64,000 nucleotides of DNA from Aphanomyces cochlioides (GCA_019828595.1 JAHQRK010000037.1:371733-435732); one strand, 5' to 3'. Shown: positions 12,328-23,662, counted from the stretch's first letter. Program-made: numbers and translations. Notes: a model not told the origin generated them from the letters alone.

Positions 12328-12398
12328 GGGAGGCAGGTTCCCCTCCAGCTCGTTGTCGATCAGGGGGAACCTGCCTCCCTGATCGACAACGAGCTGGA
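12328..12398. repeat. Interlocked inverted repeats (A-B-A'-B')
   Basis: Arm A (12328-12343, GGGAGGCAGGTTCCCC) pairs with A' (12364-12379). Arm B (12344-12365, TCCAGCTCGTTGTCGATC...) pairs with B' (12377-12398). Because A' lies between B and B', the two stems are mutually interlocked, the order of an H-type pseudoknot. Confidence 0.8.
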
Positions 12399-12404
12399 TC
12401 GCCG

Positions 12405-12524
12405 CATCCCCATCTTTCCCCAAGCCATCAGGCCCACAATCCAACCGACTCGCTTCCCAGCCAGTCGCCATGGAGCTCTTATTCTCTTGTGCTGTTTCCT
12501 TGAACATGGCGTCTCATCAAGCTA
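12405..12524 (+). pseudogene. Fragment similar to a retroelement antisense gene
   Basis: The stretch CCAAGCCATCAGGCCCACAA (12420-12439) and the next 25 bases closely match the start of the antisense gene at 54157-53028 of LTR element 1 (reading PSG-QSN-LA-QP-). The frame stops after about 40 codons at 12522. It is probably a scrap of a related element near host genes. Confidence 0.4.
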
Positions 12525-12608
12525 GCTGAACTCTTTCAACGTCTCTCGACCACTCGTCAAACATTGTGTCCATCTCCATTTATCCATTGACTCGTTGAAG
12601 GCAAGACG

Positions 12609-13889
12609 ATGCTCAAACTACCGCTGCCTTTGAACTTCTTCTCGCGCCCACCGCTGACTGCAGCTCAGGCGACTCGCCTCCAAGACCAAGCCTTGAAGAA
12701 CGCCACGCAGCTCATTCAAAAATCGCTCAGGCAGGATGGAGCTGTCTACTGGTCTCTCCTCGCCCAGGAGGCCAACTTGACCATCCACAAAGGCGTCACT
12801 GGTGACCAGCAGTGCAACTTGTACGTAGCTCAGACGTATGCAGCCGCCACTTCGCTCGAGCAAGTGATCCATCTCTTCCGTGACGACACGACAGCGCAAG
12901 CTCAAGACTTTACTCGACGATTCGACCATGAAGTCCTTGACCAAGCGACGTTGTACTCCCTCCTGCCTCCGTCGCTTGACCGCCCGAACGACAAAGCCGA
13001 GGTGACGTGGCGAGCCGAGAAAGGACCACTGCAAACTGTCATGTGCAATCGCGACGCTTGCTTACTCGATGGTCGCTTCGACTTTGAGCTCGACGGTAGA
13101 CGTGGATGGGTCCGCGCTGCCAAGTCGGTGACTTCTCGTTGTTGTCCTGACATGCAGCACGCCTTGGGACTCGTCCGCATGCGCCACGTCGGCTCTGGCT
13201 ACGTTCTTTTGGAAACCAATCGACCCGGCTACATCTCCATCGCTTATGTGCTTCAATGCGATTTCGGCGGATCTCTCTCCGACTGGGCGATCGACCAAGT
13301 GGTTCAGCGGCGGGGACGCCGGCTCCTGGACATCGCTACGTTCCTCCAAGAAGATCGACTCGCTCATGGATCGTTTGCGGCTCCGATGCGTTGGCGATTT
13401 CCACGACTTCGACAGTGCTTTTGCTGCCACAAGACGTTTGGTCTGTTTGCATCCACGATGAGCTGTCGCAAGTGCGGCGAAGTGTTTTGCTCAGCGTGTT
13501 GTCGTCCATGGACTGTTCGCATGGGCGACACGTGTGCGACCATCGACGTATGCTCGCTGTGTTCTCGCCAAGAATCTGCCAAAGTGGAGCGCCCCATCCA
13601 GCGGTATTCCATCTCTGCTGACCTTTCTGCCAAGAAAGATGCAAACTACCGAATCCGTAGCATGTCGTTCCCAGCGTTGTCGAACAGTGCGAGCAGTTCG
13701 TTTTCGCCCGCGAATATCAAGATGGCGAGTCAAACACCAGACGCCATGCACATGTCATCCACCAAGTGCATGCGATTCAGTCAGTCCCAGCGGATGCAGA
13801 TCCAACGCGCCAAGCTCAAACAGCACATCAGCATTGGAGCTCCTCGCAACGGGCACCAGAAACAAAACTCGTCTCCTGCCGTGTGTTGA
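12609..13889 (+). CDS. START-like / FYVE-type zinc-finger protein, copy 1
   Basis: A single-exon ORF of 426 residues. Residues ~50-250 look like the START-like lipid-binding domain usual in oomycete FYVE proteins (ITIHKG-like NLTIHKGVTGD, FRRFDHEVLDQATLY, CLLDGRFDFELDGRRGWVRAAKS). Residues ~270-320 hold a C4-C4 zinc finger: CFCCHKTFGLF, SCRKCGEVFCSACC and CSLC. The classical FYVE R(R/K)HHCR motif is absent, replaced by SCRKCGE, so strong PI3P binding is not assured. The tail is Ser-rich and probably disordered. It is intronless, unlike most neighbours. Its paralogue follows 680 bp downstream on the same strand. Role: likely membrane lipid binding at endosomes; inferred. Confidence 0.85.
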   Translation: MLKLPLPLNFFSRPPLTAAQATRLQDQALKNATQLIQKSLRQDGAVYWSLLAQEANLTIHKGVTGDQQCNLYVAQTYAAATSLEQVIHLFRDDTTAQAQDFTRRFDHEVLDQATLYSLLPPSLDRPNDKAEVTWRAEKGPLQTVMCNRDACLLDGRFDFELDGRRGWVRAAKSVTSRCCPDMQHALGLVRMRHVGSGYVLLETNRPGYISIAYVLQCDFGGSLSDWAIDQVVQRRGRRLLDIATFLQEDRLAHGSFAAPMRWRFPRLRQCFCCHKTFGLFASTMSCRKCGEVFCSACCRPWTVRMGDTCATIDVCSLCSRQESAKVERPIQRYSISADLSAKKDANYRIRSMSFPALSNSASSSFSPANIKMASQTPDAMHMSSTKCMRFSQSQRMQIQRAKLKQHISIGAPRNGHQKQNSSPAVC

Positions 13890-14570
13890 TGTAGCTTTAG
13901 TCGTTTATCCATGCTGTTTGTCATCGAACTCTTGATGAGTTGACGTGTTGCAGTCGGCGTCAAAATTCATAGAGTCCTCCATGACACGATCATGCTTTGG
14001 AGGAATCGCGATAGACATTTGAGCAGTGTGAGAAAAGACATGTTGGACATCTGAAATGTGTGAAATCATGATATCCGGGTGCTATCCGGATGATGATATC
14101 CGGATCATGATATCCGGTGGAGATCCAAATTCGACGTTGCAAATTCTCTTGAGGTCGTGAGGAGGCAAGACACTCACTGGGCGCATTCTAACCGCTGAAC
14201 ACTCTTGACTGATCGAGGGTTGTCCCCCAAGTTGTAATACCATCCTATCTTTGTGGTGTCGACTCGTAAACTGCGTGCAATGTCAACCGAGATGTGGGCT
14301 ACAAGTTGTCGAGATCGTCGTGTATGTGGTATTCGCAAGAGGACGACCGATGGCTGGGCTATAAGTGTTGAAAGCTTCAGGAGCTGGTGAATTGACTGGG
14401 GAGCGAAAGATATCGACGCAAGATGAGGCTCGTTTTGAAACGGTGATAACCCAAGCGTCATGGATCGATCGATGGAGATTGTCTTTCTACGGAGAAATGT
14501 GTCTCGACGTGTTGTTGGTCGTCCAAATTTGCCACGGAAAGATCATTTTGGAATTTGACCCCGCTCGTCC
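13890..14570. other. Spacer between the tandem FYVE-like genes
   Basis: No supported gene. Four copies of ATATCCGG or ATCCGGAT cluster at 14065-14115, the same motif that is frequent in the dispersed repeats at 9.6 and 23.5 kb. Confidence 0.5.
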
Positions 14571-16001
14571 ATGCGCTCCAAGTCGCCGCTTCCACTCAAT
14601 TTCTTCGAGTGTCCACCACTCGCTCCCGTTGAAATCGATCGACTGAAGCTGCAAGCCCATACACATGCTGTCCACGTACTGCAGAGATCGCTCATGCAAG
14701 AAGACAACACGACCAAGTGGTCATTGCTTTCCAAGCAAGGCGCGTTCACGATACACAAAGGAATTGATGCCAACACCCAAAGCCACCAGCTCCGCCGAGT
14801 CTACGTTGCCAAGACGGAAGTGGCGGCGAGCCATTTGGACGAAGCAATTGATCTCTTTCGCGACGACACACCATCTCAAGCTCAAGACTTTGCAAGGCGC
14901 TTCAACCATGATGCCCTTGATCAAGCCACGTTGTACACGCTCTTGGCTCCATCTGCCATGATAAAGTGACAGTGACGTGGCACGCCGAGAAGAGTCCTTG
15001 GAAAACGATCATGGCAAATCGAGATGCCTGCTTGCTCGACGGTCGATTCGACTTTGAACCCAACAACAAACGCGTGTGGGTCCGGGCCTCGAAGACAGTG
15101 AACCTTCGATGCTGTCCAGACATGCGTCTGGGTCGGCGTTCGCATGAAGCATTTGAGCGCGGGTTACGTTCTTATGGACGCAAACGACCGACCAGGTTAC
15201 ATTTCGGTTGCCTACGTGGTCCAATGCGACTTTGGTGGCCGCGTGTCGGACTGGACTTTGGATCAAATCATGAAACGCAAGTGTCGAAGTCTCCTCGACA
15301 TTGGTATCTTCTTGCGGGAGAACCGGCTGGTTGATGGTCCCTTCATTGCAGTCACAAAACTTGTGCCACAACGCACACGGCGGCATTGTTTTTGCTGCCT
15401 CAAGTCATTCGGTGTGTTTGGGACCAAGACCAACTGCCTCAAATGCGGCGAAGTCTTCTGCTCGGCGTGCTGTGATCCTTGGACAGTTCGAGTCGATGGC
15501 GAGATGATGTGCATTGACGCATGTACAATCTGCTCGCATGAAATTACACGTGCACCGAGACGGCGTTTGCCTGGCTACGGCAGGAAGAGTGCGCCTGACA
15601 TTTCAGACCAAGCACATGCACTTATAGCGACCATTACGTCGCCAACGAGACGAACGACACTAGTGTGTCCAAACCGCAGGCGTAACACTTCGTCGTGCAA
15701 ACCATTGTGGGCGTGGCAAGAACAACCTCAAGGTTTGTCGTCCACACCAGAGACGTCCATCCAAGATGACGATCTGCTCGCTCAAGACGACGACAGCGAC
15801 CGCGATTCCATCGGCGACGATGGCTACGACAACGAGCCTCAGGACGCAGCATGGTCTAGCCTTCCTCGCATCGAGCCACGCAGGAATTCCATCTCACTCA
15901 AGAAGAATCCTGCCGCATCTTTCAAGTCGTGTCCTGACCAGCTTGGGTCGTCCGGCTTGACATTGTACAAAAGCCCCATAAACCTTAAATACAAGATCTG
16001 A
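14571..16001 (+). pseudogene. START-like / FYVE-type protein, copy 2, with two frameshifts
   Basis: This is a tandem paralogue of the upstream gene (shared PLPLNFF, LFRDDT, QAQDF, DQATLY, CLLDGRFDFE, CGEVFCSAC). Compared with copy 1 it lacks 10 nt near 14955, which puts a TGA at 14967-14969. The next 60 codons (14966-15140) read in another frame, and a 5-nt loss near 15125 restores the original frame, which then runs to 16001 through the zinc finger (CFCCLKSFGVF, NCLKCGEVFCSAC, CTIC) and an acidic tail (DDDLLAQDDDSDRD). The total loss is 15 nt, a multiple of three. Either it is a recent pseudogene or the sequence has errors. No splice sites explain the shifts. If functional, its role would match copy 1. 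Confidence 0.85.
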
Positions 16002-16379
16002 TTGGCTAATCATCAAAAGCAGAAGCCAATCATATTATGTCATAATGAATTTTGATTGGCTATTCACATTTGATACGCGTGTCAAACGGGATCTTTTGGG
16101 ATTGTTCAACCAGTGGCAAGCCATCGACTGCGTCGAGAATAAAGAACTCTCTATAGCTCTATGGTATGCAGCGAATTGCCATATTCCTAGATTTCAACAC
16201 GCTCTTGAGGTGTCTTTTGTGCCGGTATCTGGAAGGTCCGGACCGTCGTGTCCCAGCCTCTACGACGGAACTCTATACTGTATTTTGATTGGCTTATTAA
16301 TATCTCATTTTAGCCAATGAAATTAGTTTCTGGTTGATATTCGAAGGAGGCTCCAGAGAAAATCTTGCTGTCACCCGCC
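16002..16379. promoter_or_regulatory. Upstream region of the ZIP transporter with repeated CCAAT boxes
   Basis: ATTGGCTA or its complement occurs at about 16001, 16025, 16052, 16288 and 16312. The last pair lies 60-95 bp before the ZIP start codon. No convincing gene is present. Confidence 0.45.
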
Positions 16380-17399
16380 ATGGTGCTGCTGGACAACGTG
16401 ACTGTGTTCAAGCTCGTGTCGCTCGTGAGCATTTGGTTCGTCGGCTTCGTCGGTGGCGTCCTTCCCTTCTTTATCCGACAGCAGAATACCAAGCTCATGA
16501 GCCAACTCAACTGTGTCAGCGGCGGTGTCTTCCTTGCAGGCGGCTTTATGCATCTCCTCCACGACGCGATTGAAAACCCCGGCTTGGCGAAATGGTCCAC
16601 GATGGACGAAGGAATTTATGCTTTCCCATATGCTGAGATGTTTTGCACGATTGGTTTCCTCGGTGTGTTGATTGTCGAGCAGATTGCCCATGGATATCAA
16701 AACTCGGCCTCCCATCGACGATCACCAGAACCGGATGACACAATGGATGAAGATCACGACATTGATAGTGCGCCTTTCTTGGAGCCTGCCGATGGAGTCA
16801 TACCTTCCACCCCCAAGAAACGGAAGAAGACGTCTCACGATCACGACGAACATCTTGCCTTTGACAAGTACGCATGCGTGCATTGAACTGAGTCGCTCTT
16901 CGGAATTGTAGGAATGCTTCGGGTGCAGTTGCCTTTGTTCTCTTCGTCGCCTTGTCTTTCCACTCTATCTTGGAAGGACTGGGCATTGGAGCGCAAAGCA
17001 CTTCCGCGTGGGGAGTTTATGCCGCGATTGTGCTTCACAAAGGCCTTGCTGCATTTGCGCTTGGCAGCGGTATGCTCAAGAGTCAAGTAAACAAGACGAA
17101 GTTCCTCGCGTACATGTTTCTCTTTTCGATGATGAGCATCATTGGCATCATCATTGGCTGGAGCATCAGCGACTCGGAAGAATCCGAAGAGGTTTGATTG
17201 CATTCTCTCAATCGATTAACATCGTGGCTAGTCGGCATCCGCTGGTATTTGTATTGCGCTGGCGTCTGGCACGTTCATCTATGTAGCTGTGATGGAGATC
17301 ATTCCACTCGAGTTCTCGCATGGACGCAGCGACGTGTCCAAGACATTGCTCCTCCTCTTTGGCTACGCTGTCTTTGGCTGTCTTGCAAAGTGGTCTTGA
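16380..17399 (+). CDS. ZIP-family (SLC39) metal-ion transporter
   Basis: Three exons (16380-16867, 16912-17191, 17232-17399) join in phase to 311 residues. Hydrophobic helices appear at the N-terminus (LVSLVSIWFVGFVGGVLPFF), around GGVFLAGGFMHLLHD and at FPYAEMFCTIGFLGVLIVEQ. Then comes a charged, His-containing cytosolic loop (HDHDEHLAF). The metal-binding signature is in helices 4 and 5: FHSILEGLGIGAQ and VLHKGLAAFALG, and MEIIPLEF follows near the end. This order is diagnostic of ZIP proteins, which move Zn2+ or Fe2+ into the cytoplasm. The short length matches plant/protist ZIPs. Substrate and membrane are not readable. Confidence 0.92.
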
Positions 17400-18103
17400 G
17401 CCTTTTCCAATATTATTGTTGACTCACAGTACAATAATTTATTGTTTGAGTTTCGTTTCAATGAAACTGTGAACGTGCAATAAATTATTTATTGAAACAT
17501 TTCATATTTAAATAATTGCAAAACCAATATATTGTCTTGCCTTTGACATTAACGTTAAGCACCTCCTTGACGCCTCTAAGCGATAGAAAGACAAGGTCCA
17601 ACGAATTCATATTTCATTAGCAGAGCGGCAAGCAAACGATCATTCAGCGTTGTCGAAATCTAGGGGACGCAACGGTGCTTCGTCGTTTCAGCACAATAAT
17701 TTTGATAAAAATATATTGTAGAATTGAATTCAATCTGCAGACCTTGATGTGCGCGCATGGCGCTTGCATTGACACGGAGAGGAGCAACGAGGAAGCAATT
17801 GTGCCTACCAAAGGCTAAATCAATTGATCTTACTTCTGCATCGACTTTGTTTGCCTAATTTCGATGTCGCTGTTGAAAACAGTGTAGATTTGCTCAGAAA
17901 GCGAGGAAATCGGCATTAAGTTGGCGGAAGAGGGCACGATGCAGCTCCATGGAGGACAAGGATGGAGTCTCCGCAATGCATGTCACAAGTTCTCACTGAT
18001 AGCAAAGAATTAGCGTTTAAAAGCGAGGTCTGGTTCGCACAGAATTGTCGGTAGAAACACACAGGTGTTGTTACAATCACACATCACAAGTCGTCCTAAT
18101 CGT
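17400..18103. other. Intergenic, no gene seen
   Basis: AT-rich (17400-17720) then mixed composition. It probably holds the 3' ends of the two convergent genes (ZIP and CELF-like). No ORF with codon structure that I can support. Confidence 0.5.
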
Positions 18104-19572
18104 TCACGCGTCTAAATGCAGCGCCTGCACCGAGTGTTCTAGTCCTAGTTCGCTTCCATCTTCGTCGAGGTAATCTTCCCGGTGATGAACGCGTTTGTGC
18201 TGGACTTTCAATCGCTTGGAGCCAATCTGAAATCCATTCATGCTCGCAATCGCAGCGTCGGCTGCTTGCGCGGAATCGTAGCTCACAAATCCAAACCCTT
18301 TGCTTTCGCCCGTGTTCTTGTCCATGTACACTTTGGCACTAATGACCGTGCCAAATGGGGCAAACGCTGTCGCCAAATCGGCATCCGTCAAGTCATGAGG
18401 CAAGTGGTAAATGAATAAATTCGCCCCGACTGGTCCTTCCAGTTGCGATGAGGCTCGTGAAGCGGCAGCCTCTACAAGTTCATGAGCGCTCTTCCTACGA
18501 GAAATGTCAACGCACCGTTGGTGGGGTCGAGCGGAAATCCAACTCCAGGAAACGCAGGAGGATAAGTCCCTGGAATAGCGTACGGGTTGTAGTACATAAA
18601 AGCAGCTGGATTGGCAGCAGGCACAGCGCTCCCTAGAGGATATGTGTACGTCGTTGTAGCCTAATTATGTACCATTTACGGCTGGATTCAGGGCTTGAGC
18701 TCCAAACGCTTGCATTTGCTGCATGTATTGCTGCTGAATTTGCTGCAGTTGAGGAAATGGAATTGCAGAGCCTGGTGGAATCTGCCAGTACGCAGCAGCA
18801 GAAGTAGCAGCCTGGTTCCTAGCTCGTTGGATGCGTTGACGTCGGCTATCAGCAAACTTCACGACAAGAGGTGCTGTGCCTCGATCCTACGTAAACGAAC
18901 AGTGTAAATTCATTAACAGTCGATGCGATGAATTACCATCGTGACGTTTCCATTGATGGAATCGATTGCAGTGGATGCAGCATGGCGGTCCTTGTACTTG
19001 AGAAATGCACATCCTTTGCTTTGACCCGTGCCTGGATGACGCAAGATGTAAATTTCTTCAATTTCACCGTGCGATTCAAAGACAGCACGAATGTCAGCTT
19101 CGTCAGCGTGCTTTGGGATCATGCCAATAAATAGTTTGTGCTCTTGGGACGCTATACACACAGTGCATCAATCTCAACGTCATCTCAGACATTTTATACC
19201 TCCAGCTTGACCTTCAGCCGGTCGCACCTGGAGTGGATTCGTTGACATGGGCAAAGTGACTTGATTGTGCAGCGTATCAATCGCCGCTTCGGCTGCATCG
19301 CGCGTGCAATACGTGACGAACGCACATCCACGGTGCGCACCACTGATCTTATCGCGAATGATCACCAGGTCGTATAGCGGACCAAAGGCTTCCAACACAG
19401 GCCGCAATTCTTCTTCGTCCATAGTACGAGGGACTTGTCCCACAAACAACTTGACTGCATCCACAGGCTGTGCGTGCGGATTGGAAGCATAATCTTCAAC
19501 ATCTTGCTCATCATAATCCAGGCCGCTATATCCACTTTGCGGCGTGGCCGGTGGATACGAAGCTTCACTCAT
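18104..19572 (-). CDS. CELF/Bruno-like RNA-binding protein with three RRMs
   Basis: Five or more exons on the minus strand from [15 protein letters not shown] to [11 protein letters not shown]1 has RNP2 KLFVGQVP and RNP1 [11 protein letters not shown]2 has KLFIGMIP and GCAFLKYK; a Gln/Ala-rich linker ([13 protein letters not shown]) follows, and RRM3 has LFIYHLP and GFGFVSYD. Two RRMs, a long low-complexity linker and a third C-terminal RRM is the CELF layout, and ALVVKFAD-like [12 protein letters not shown] after RRM2 is typical of it. CELF proteins bind GU-rich RNA and control splicing, decay and translation. The short exons are divided by introns of about 45-60 nt, so the exact protein length needs transcript data. 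Confidence 0.9.
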
Positions 19573-19986
19573 AAGCGTCGGCGCACCTAGGATCGGGCGC
19601 TCAAGCGAAATGAGGGGAAGGAAATGACTGCTTGGAGGGTCTGTGTATTTTGATAGCCTTTAATAATTTATAAAATGACAACGTACATAATATTGACAAA
19701 TATATCAATTAATAGAGGTCATCTCGTACAATCCCGTACATTTCGGCTGTACATCCTGTACGTATGCTTTGGACGTTACGTACATTCAAAAGAACAGTTT
19801 CATCATTGCAAAAAGTGCACAAGCAGGCGATGGCGGTACAGCCTTTCGGACGGAATACCTTTCTAGGCGTCATTGCTGCTGTGTAGATGCCTTCGCCGCA
19901 TCCAAATAGTAAGCAATGCTATCCCCAACACTCCAAAGCCCCTGTCTGTAATGTTGGTGACAAAACCATCGCGGCGAACCAAGGCA
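19573..19986. other. Intergenic spacer with GTAC cluster
   Basis: Upstream of the CELF-like gene. Six GTAC(A/G) tetranucleotide cores fall within 19682-19792. No gene is seen. Confidence 0.45.
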
Positions 19987-21251
19987 ATGGCTCTGCAACG
20001 ACATTGTACGTACGATGACCTCACGTTTCTCACGTTTGAAATCGCTTTAGACCACCAGCAAGCAACTCCCCCTCCAAGCCCACAACTCCACCAACGTAAG
20101 GAGCATGCTATGTATCTCATGGTCTTTTAATGCGAGCAGGTTTTCCACTCATTCGAGCTTCAGGCCAACGACATCGATGGCGTCACCTCTATCGAAACGC
20201 AAGAACAAGTGGCAAAAGCGACGTCCTATGACAGTCTCAAGCGCATTTCGCCCTATTTCAGTGCGAAGGATAACAACCTCTTCGATTCTGACGCGAGCAC
20301 AATGTAGATAGTTGAATTACCAGGGCCAGAGTGCAATCCATCGTTTGGATTGCTCCAGTTGGACGACTGGCTCGCGACCTATGAGCATGACATACTCCAG
20401 TACGACTCGCTCGCTGCATTTGCACAAGTCAAGCTCGACGAAGCCCGACGTCTTTCCTCCAAATGTCCTCATCCGATGAACCGATTCCGTGTCGCTGTAC
20501 CACTACGCATGATTCACTCGAGCCCGACCACTGATGTGTAGGTCATGTGCAATTTATTCGAGCGAGCTGCGTGTGCTTTAGCAACTAGCGAGAGTTTCAA
20601 GCGCTACAGCACTTGCATTCTCGCACTGCGGGACGAAATACTCGACATGGTGCTTGTGGATGTCCAGGATGACGATGCAGTTGCAACAATCGCTCGCGAT
20701 GTGCCGCGGACACTCAGTTTCTTTCTCCAAAAGTTGCCGCACGTGATTGCACTCCGTCTCGAGCAAGAAAAGGTACACAACGACACGATCGTCGCCCTCC
20801 TCTTTGACGTGTTTGCGGCTAGAAAGCGATGGACTTTCATAAACACCAAGCTGTGCTGCAAAAACTCATTCAGACCATGTTCAAGAACGTCGGGTCGGTC
20901 TTTCAGGCGTGGAAACTCTTTGCGAAAGCCCAGCGAGAGGAGCGACTGAGCAAGAAAGCAGCCAAGATCACACGGACAATCTTGGCGACGCGGAATCAAA
21001 CCCGACTTGTGTTTGTATCATGGGCTAGGCATTGCCTCGAGGCAAAGCTGGAAGCACAACGGCTGCGAGGTTCTTTGGCTCACTCTAGCATGTATTTCAT
21101 AATCTCTGTAGGCATTCAGCTTGAGCGGGAGCATACGCTCCGCGTCGCCGAGCTCAAGAAATCCATGGCGCAGTCGACTGATACGATAGACAGACTCCAA
21201 GCCGAGCTAAACATGCTACGAGTTCGTCATGGCGACGAGCCGGCGCGATAG
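19987..21251 (+). pseudogene. Decayed coiled-coil protein gene
   Basis: Segments of convincing protein are split by lesions. They are 19987-20095 (MALQRHCTYDDLTFLTFEI), 20140-20295 (FELQANDIDGVTSIETQE), 20322-20538 (DDWLATYEHDILQYDSL), 20545-20830 (SESFKRYSTCILALRDEIL) and 20829-21251 (coiled coil). Intron-like GT-AG pairs exist, but the first two do not join in phase. An in-frame TAG follows at about 20539-20541, and a -1 shift is needed near 20830. The last part has two F-x-x-W-x-x-x-A helices (VFQAWKLFAKA, VFVSWARH) that recall Sfi1-type centrin-binding repeats, and a proper 47-nt intron near 21071-21112. Function not recognised; possibly centrosomal/basal-body. Confidence 0.6.
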
Positions 21252-21308
21252 AAAGCCAAGTTGCGACAATCGAGTCAACATGAACAGCCAGCCTCCTTGC
21301 TTAGTTCC

Positions 21309-23192
21309 TCAATGCAAATCGTCTTCTTGGGCAACCACGGCAGACGACGGAGGGGCTGCGCGTTCGTCCAGTGGATGTTGTCGTCTCGTGAACGCAATGC
21401 TGCCGTTGTTTTGATCCATCGTGCGACGAATCACGTCGAGAAAGGTGGGAGCCCGAGTAGGTGACGAAGACGGCGACGAACTCTCAAGTGGTGGCGGCGC
21501 GGAGTCTTCCATGAACGGCGCTGAGGTTTCAATCGCAGGTCCAGAGGCTGGTGTTGAAACTTGACGCCACCGGTTCTCCAAGGCTGGCCGAGGGGAGGAT
21601 GCAAACGACGGCGGGGCGATCACAGCATGAATATGGACGTCAATCATGCGACGGAGAGCCACACCAGAGGACGGCCCTGTTGTCGACTACAACGATTGAT
21701 CTCCATGAGACTTGGAGACAAAGATCGACGTACGATGAGATTCCAAAACGACGTCGACGACGACTCGCTAGCAGACTCACGATCGTCCTCTTCTTCTACT
21801 TGCAAACGTCAGACCAAGAGTTCGACGTCATGCAGTACGTCGCGATGGAGAGATTGAAGAAGGCGACATGGCTTGAACAAGTGGCGCTGCGTCAATGAAA
21901 AGACGACCGAGACGGTCAAAAAGCGGCGCCATCATCGCATCCACTGGTTCTTCTACAGATCAAAGTCATGCCCGTGATGAAAACGGCTGGAAGAACCTTG
22001 TTGCGTTGCTTCGACGAGTGTATCCATGTGAGGAAGCATCATTTGCAGCGCAAGGCGGAGCTGTGGCAACAGCGTCGATAGCGAAGACGTTGATGTAGCC
22101 GGCGGTGCTTCTCTCGCTGCAAGACTGGGCAGCTACAATAAACAATGCCATGATGACGGGCGCAACGACATGGAGATACCAGAGGCTCGGGAGAAAAGCG
22201 TTGGGAAGCATGGCGTGTCTTGGCGCGAAAGGGGGCCAGTCGAGGCGACTGATTGTCGATCCATTCGTCCCAGCGCGATGGCCAGCCATTGTAGTGCACA
22301 AAGATTTGCCCAGGGCGAACTTCCAACACAGTTGCTTCGAGCCACTGATTGACCGTGTCCTTGACGTCAAGCCATTGCCCGACAAAGAACGTTCTCTCAC
22401 GCGCAAGCAACGTTTGCACCGTCAATAGGCCTTGACGGAGATGTTCCACCGACGACAATGGAGAAGTCTGTGGCAATCGAGGTAGTGGTGGAGCCTACAG
22501 CATTCCACGTTTAGTCTCTCGGTCGCTTGAAGGATGTGCGACGCACCGAGGATGCAATCGACGATTCTGGTTCAGGTTCTGCTGCATTATTCGAGCGTAG
22601 AGCTGGGGTGATAATGTCCTCGTCTCGTATCTGCTCCCATCGTCGACGTAATTCATCAAGCCGCGGAGATGGTGTGCGGCTTGATCGAGAAGCACGAGTG
22701 TCGTCAGTGTCGTTCATTTGTATTTCCGCTAATCGACGACGTAAGGCATCCAGAGCCTCGTTTCGTGGTGGACGTCGCTCTGATGTCGTTGACGTAGAAG
22801 TCGGCGAGGATGACGAAGTAGAGGCCGATGTCGAAGCAGCAGCAGCAGGGACGGGGATGTTTTCAGGACGAGCGACCATGTGTACCGTGTGTCCGTCTTG
22901 CACATTGTACGTGCTTAAGATATCATTGTCGCGGAGCAGTTTGCCTACGAAAGAGAGAGAGAGAGTAGGAGCTTTCGGATCCGGACATTGAGGTACCTCG
23001 ATAGATGAGACGTTGGCGCGCAGGTGGAACAAGCGACGAGGATTGCACAGTGGCCTTCAGCTCACTGATCGACACGTCTGGAGCGACACGTAGAGAAAAC
23101 GTCTGATCGTTTTGCATCTTGATGCGGATTCCAATCGATGTCGCAGACGTTGAGAGACGTTGTCGGTCATCCGAGATTGCCGTCTCGGCCAT
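21309..23192 (-). CDS. BAG6-like ubiquitin-domain and Tudor-knot protein
   Basis: Starts MAETAISDD at 23192. Exon 1 plus exon 2 encode a ubiquitin-like fold (RIKMQNDQTFSLRVAPDVSI, RQRLIYRGKLL, NVQDGHTVHMVARP), split by an intron with a CT repeat. The DGHTVH-V-RP ending is typical of the BAG6/Scythe ubiquitin domain. After a Ser-rich and charged region, a Tudor-knot/chromo-like module follows (VNQWLEATVLEV, FVHYNGWPSRWDEWID, about 22330-22240). Then a predicted intron (GTATCT...TTGTAG) leads into LLPQLRLALQMMLPHMDTL, and a Pro-rich tail ends at 21309. BAG6-type proteins handle hydrophobic and tail-anchored clients for quality control. The Tudor-knot insertion is not in animal BAG6. The region after 22210 has several possible splice choices. 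Confidence 0.75.
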
Positions 23193-23368
23193 CACGTCAA
23201 AGACGTTTTCTGAATGCCGCGGAGTTCCGGATAAGACAAATTATCCGAATATCAGAACGGTTTCATTTGTAACTGCTATATCAAATGATTGTTATCCGGA
23301 ATCCGGTTAAAATCTGCCCAAGGTTCACATATGCGGATTTGTCCAAGTCGAGGGGAACATTGCAGGTA
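23193..23368. other. Short spacer with TATCCGG motifs
   Basis: Contains inverted TCCGGATAA / TTATCCG motifs (23225-23305) like those inside the dispersed repeats. It is probably the edge of another repeat copy. No gene. Confidence 0.4.
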
Positions 23369-23662
23369 ATATTGTCTTTTCGATTCAAATTTCGAATCGC
23401 CGGTTGATTTAATCGATTTTACAAATCGATTTGTGTGTGTTTTGACGTGTGTTTGTCGTGTATTTTAGCATTACTAAATGCACTTTAGTAGCTATTATTT
23501 AGCATTCCGATGTGTGAACTACACCTATTATCCGAATTTTAGCATAAGTATGTCCGGATAAGCTCTGAATTCCGGTGAATTGGACAAATAACCGGATATT
23601 TATCGATTCCAAAAATGAAGGAATCGGGATAAAATTCGAGTTTTTGTCCGAAATGACAATAT
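23369..23662. repeat. Dispersed MITE-like repeat, copy 2
   Basis: About 294 bp, homologous over its length to 9504-9768 but with two small insertions (near 23493 and 23540). The ends ATATTGTCTTTTCG and CGAAATGACAATAT are inverted repeats. Its right end abuts the next element with no gap. Confidence 0.8.

Noticed and set aside
22105..22991. Plus-strand ORFs of 107 and 154 residues
   Set aside because: They are antisense to the BAG6-like gene exons and show only reversed Ser/Arg codon bias.
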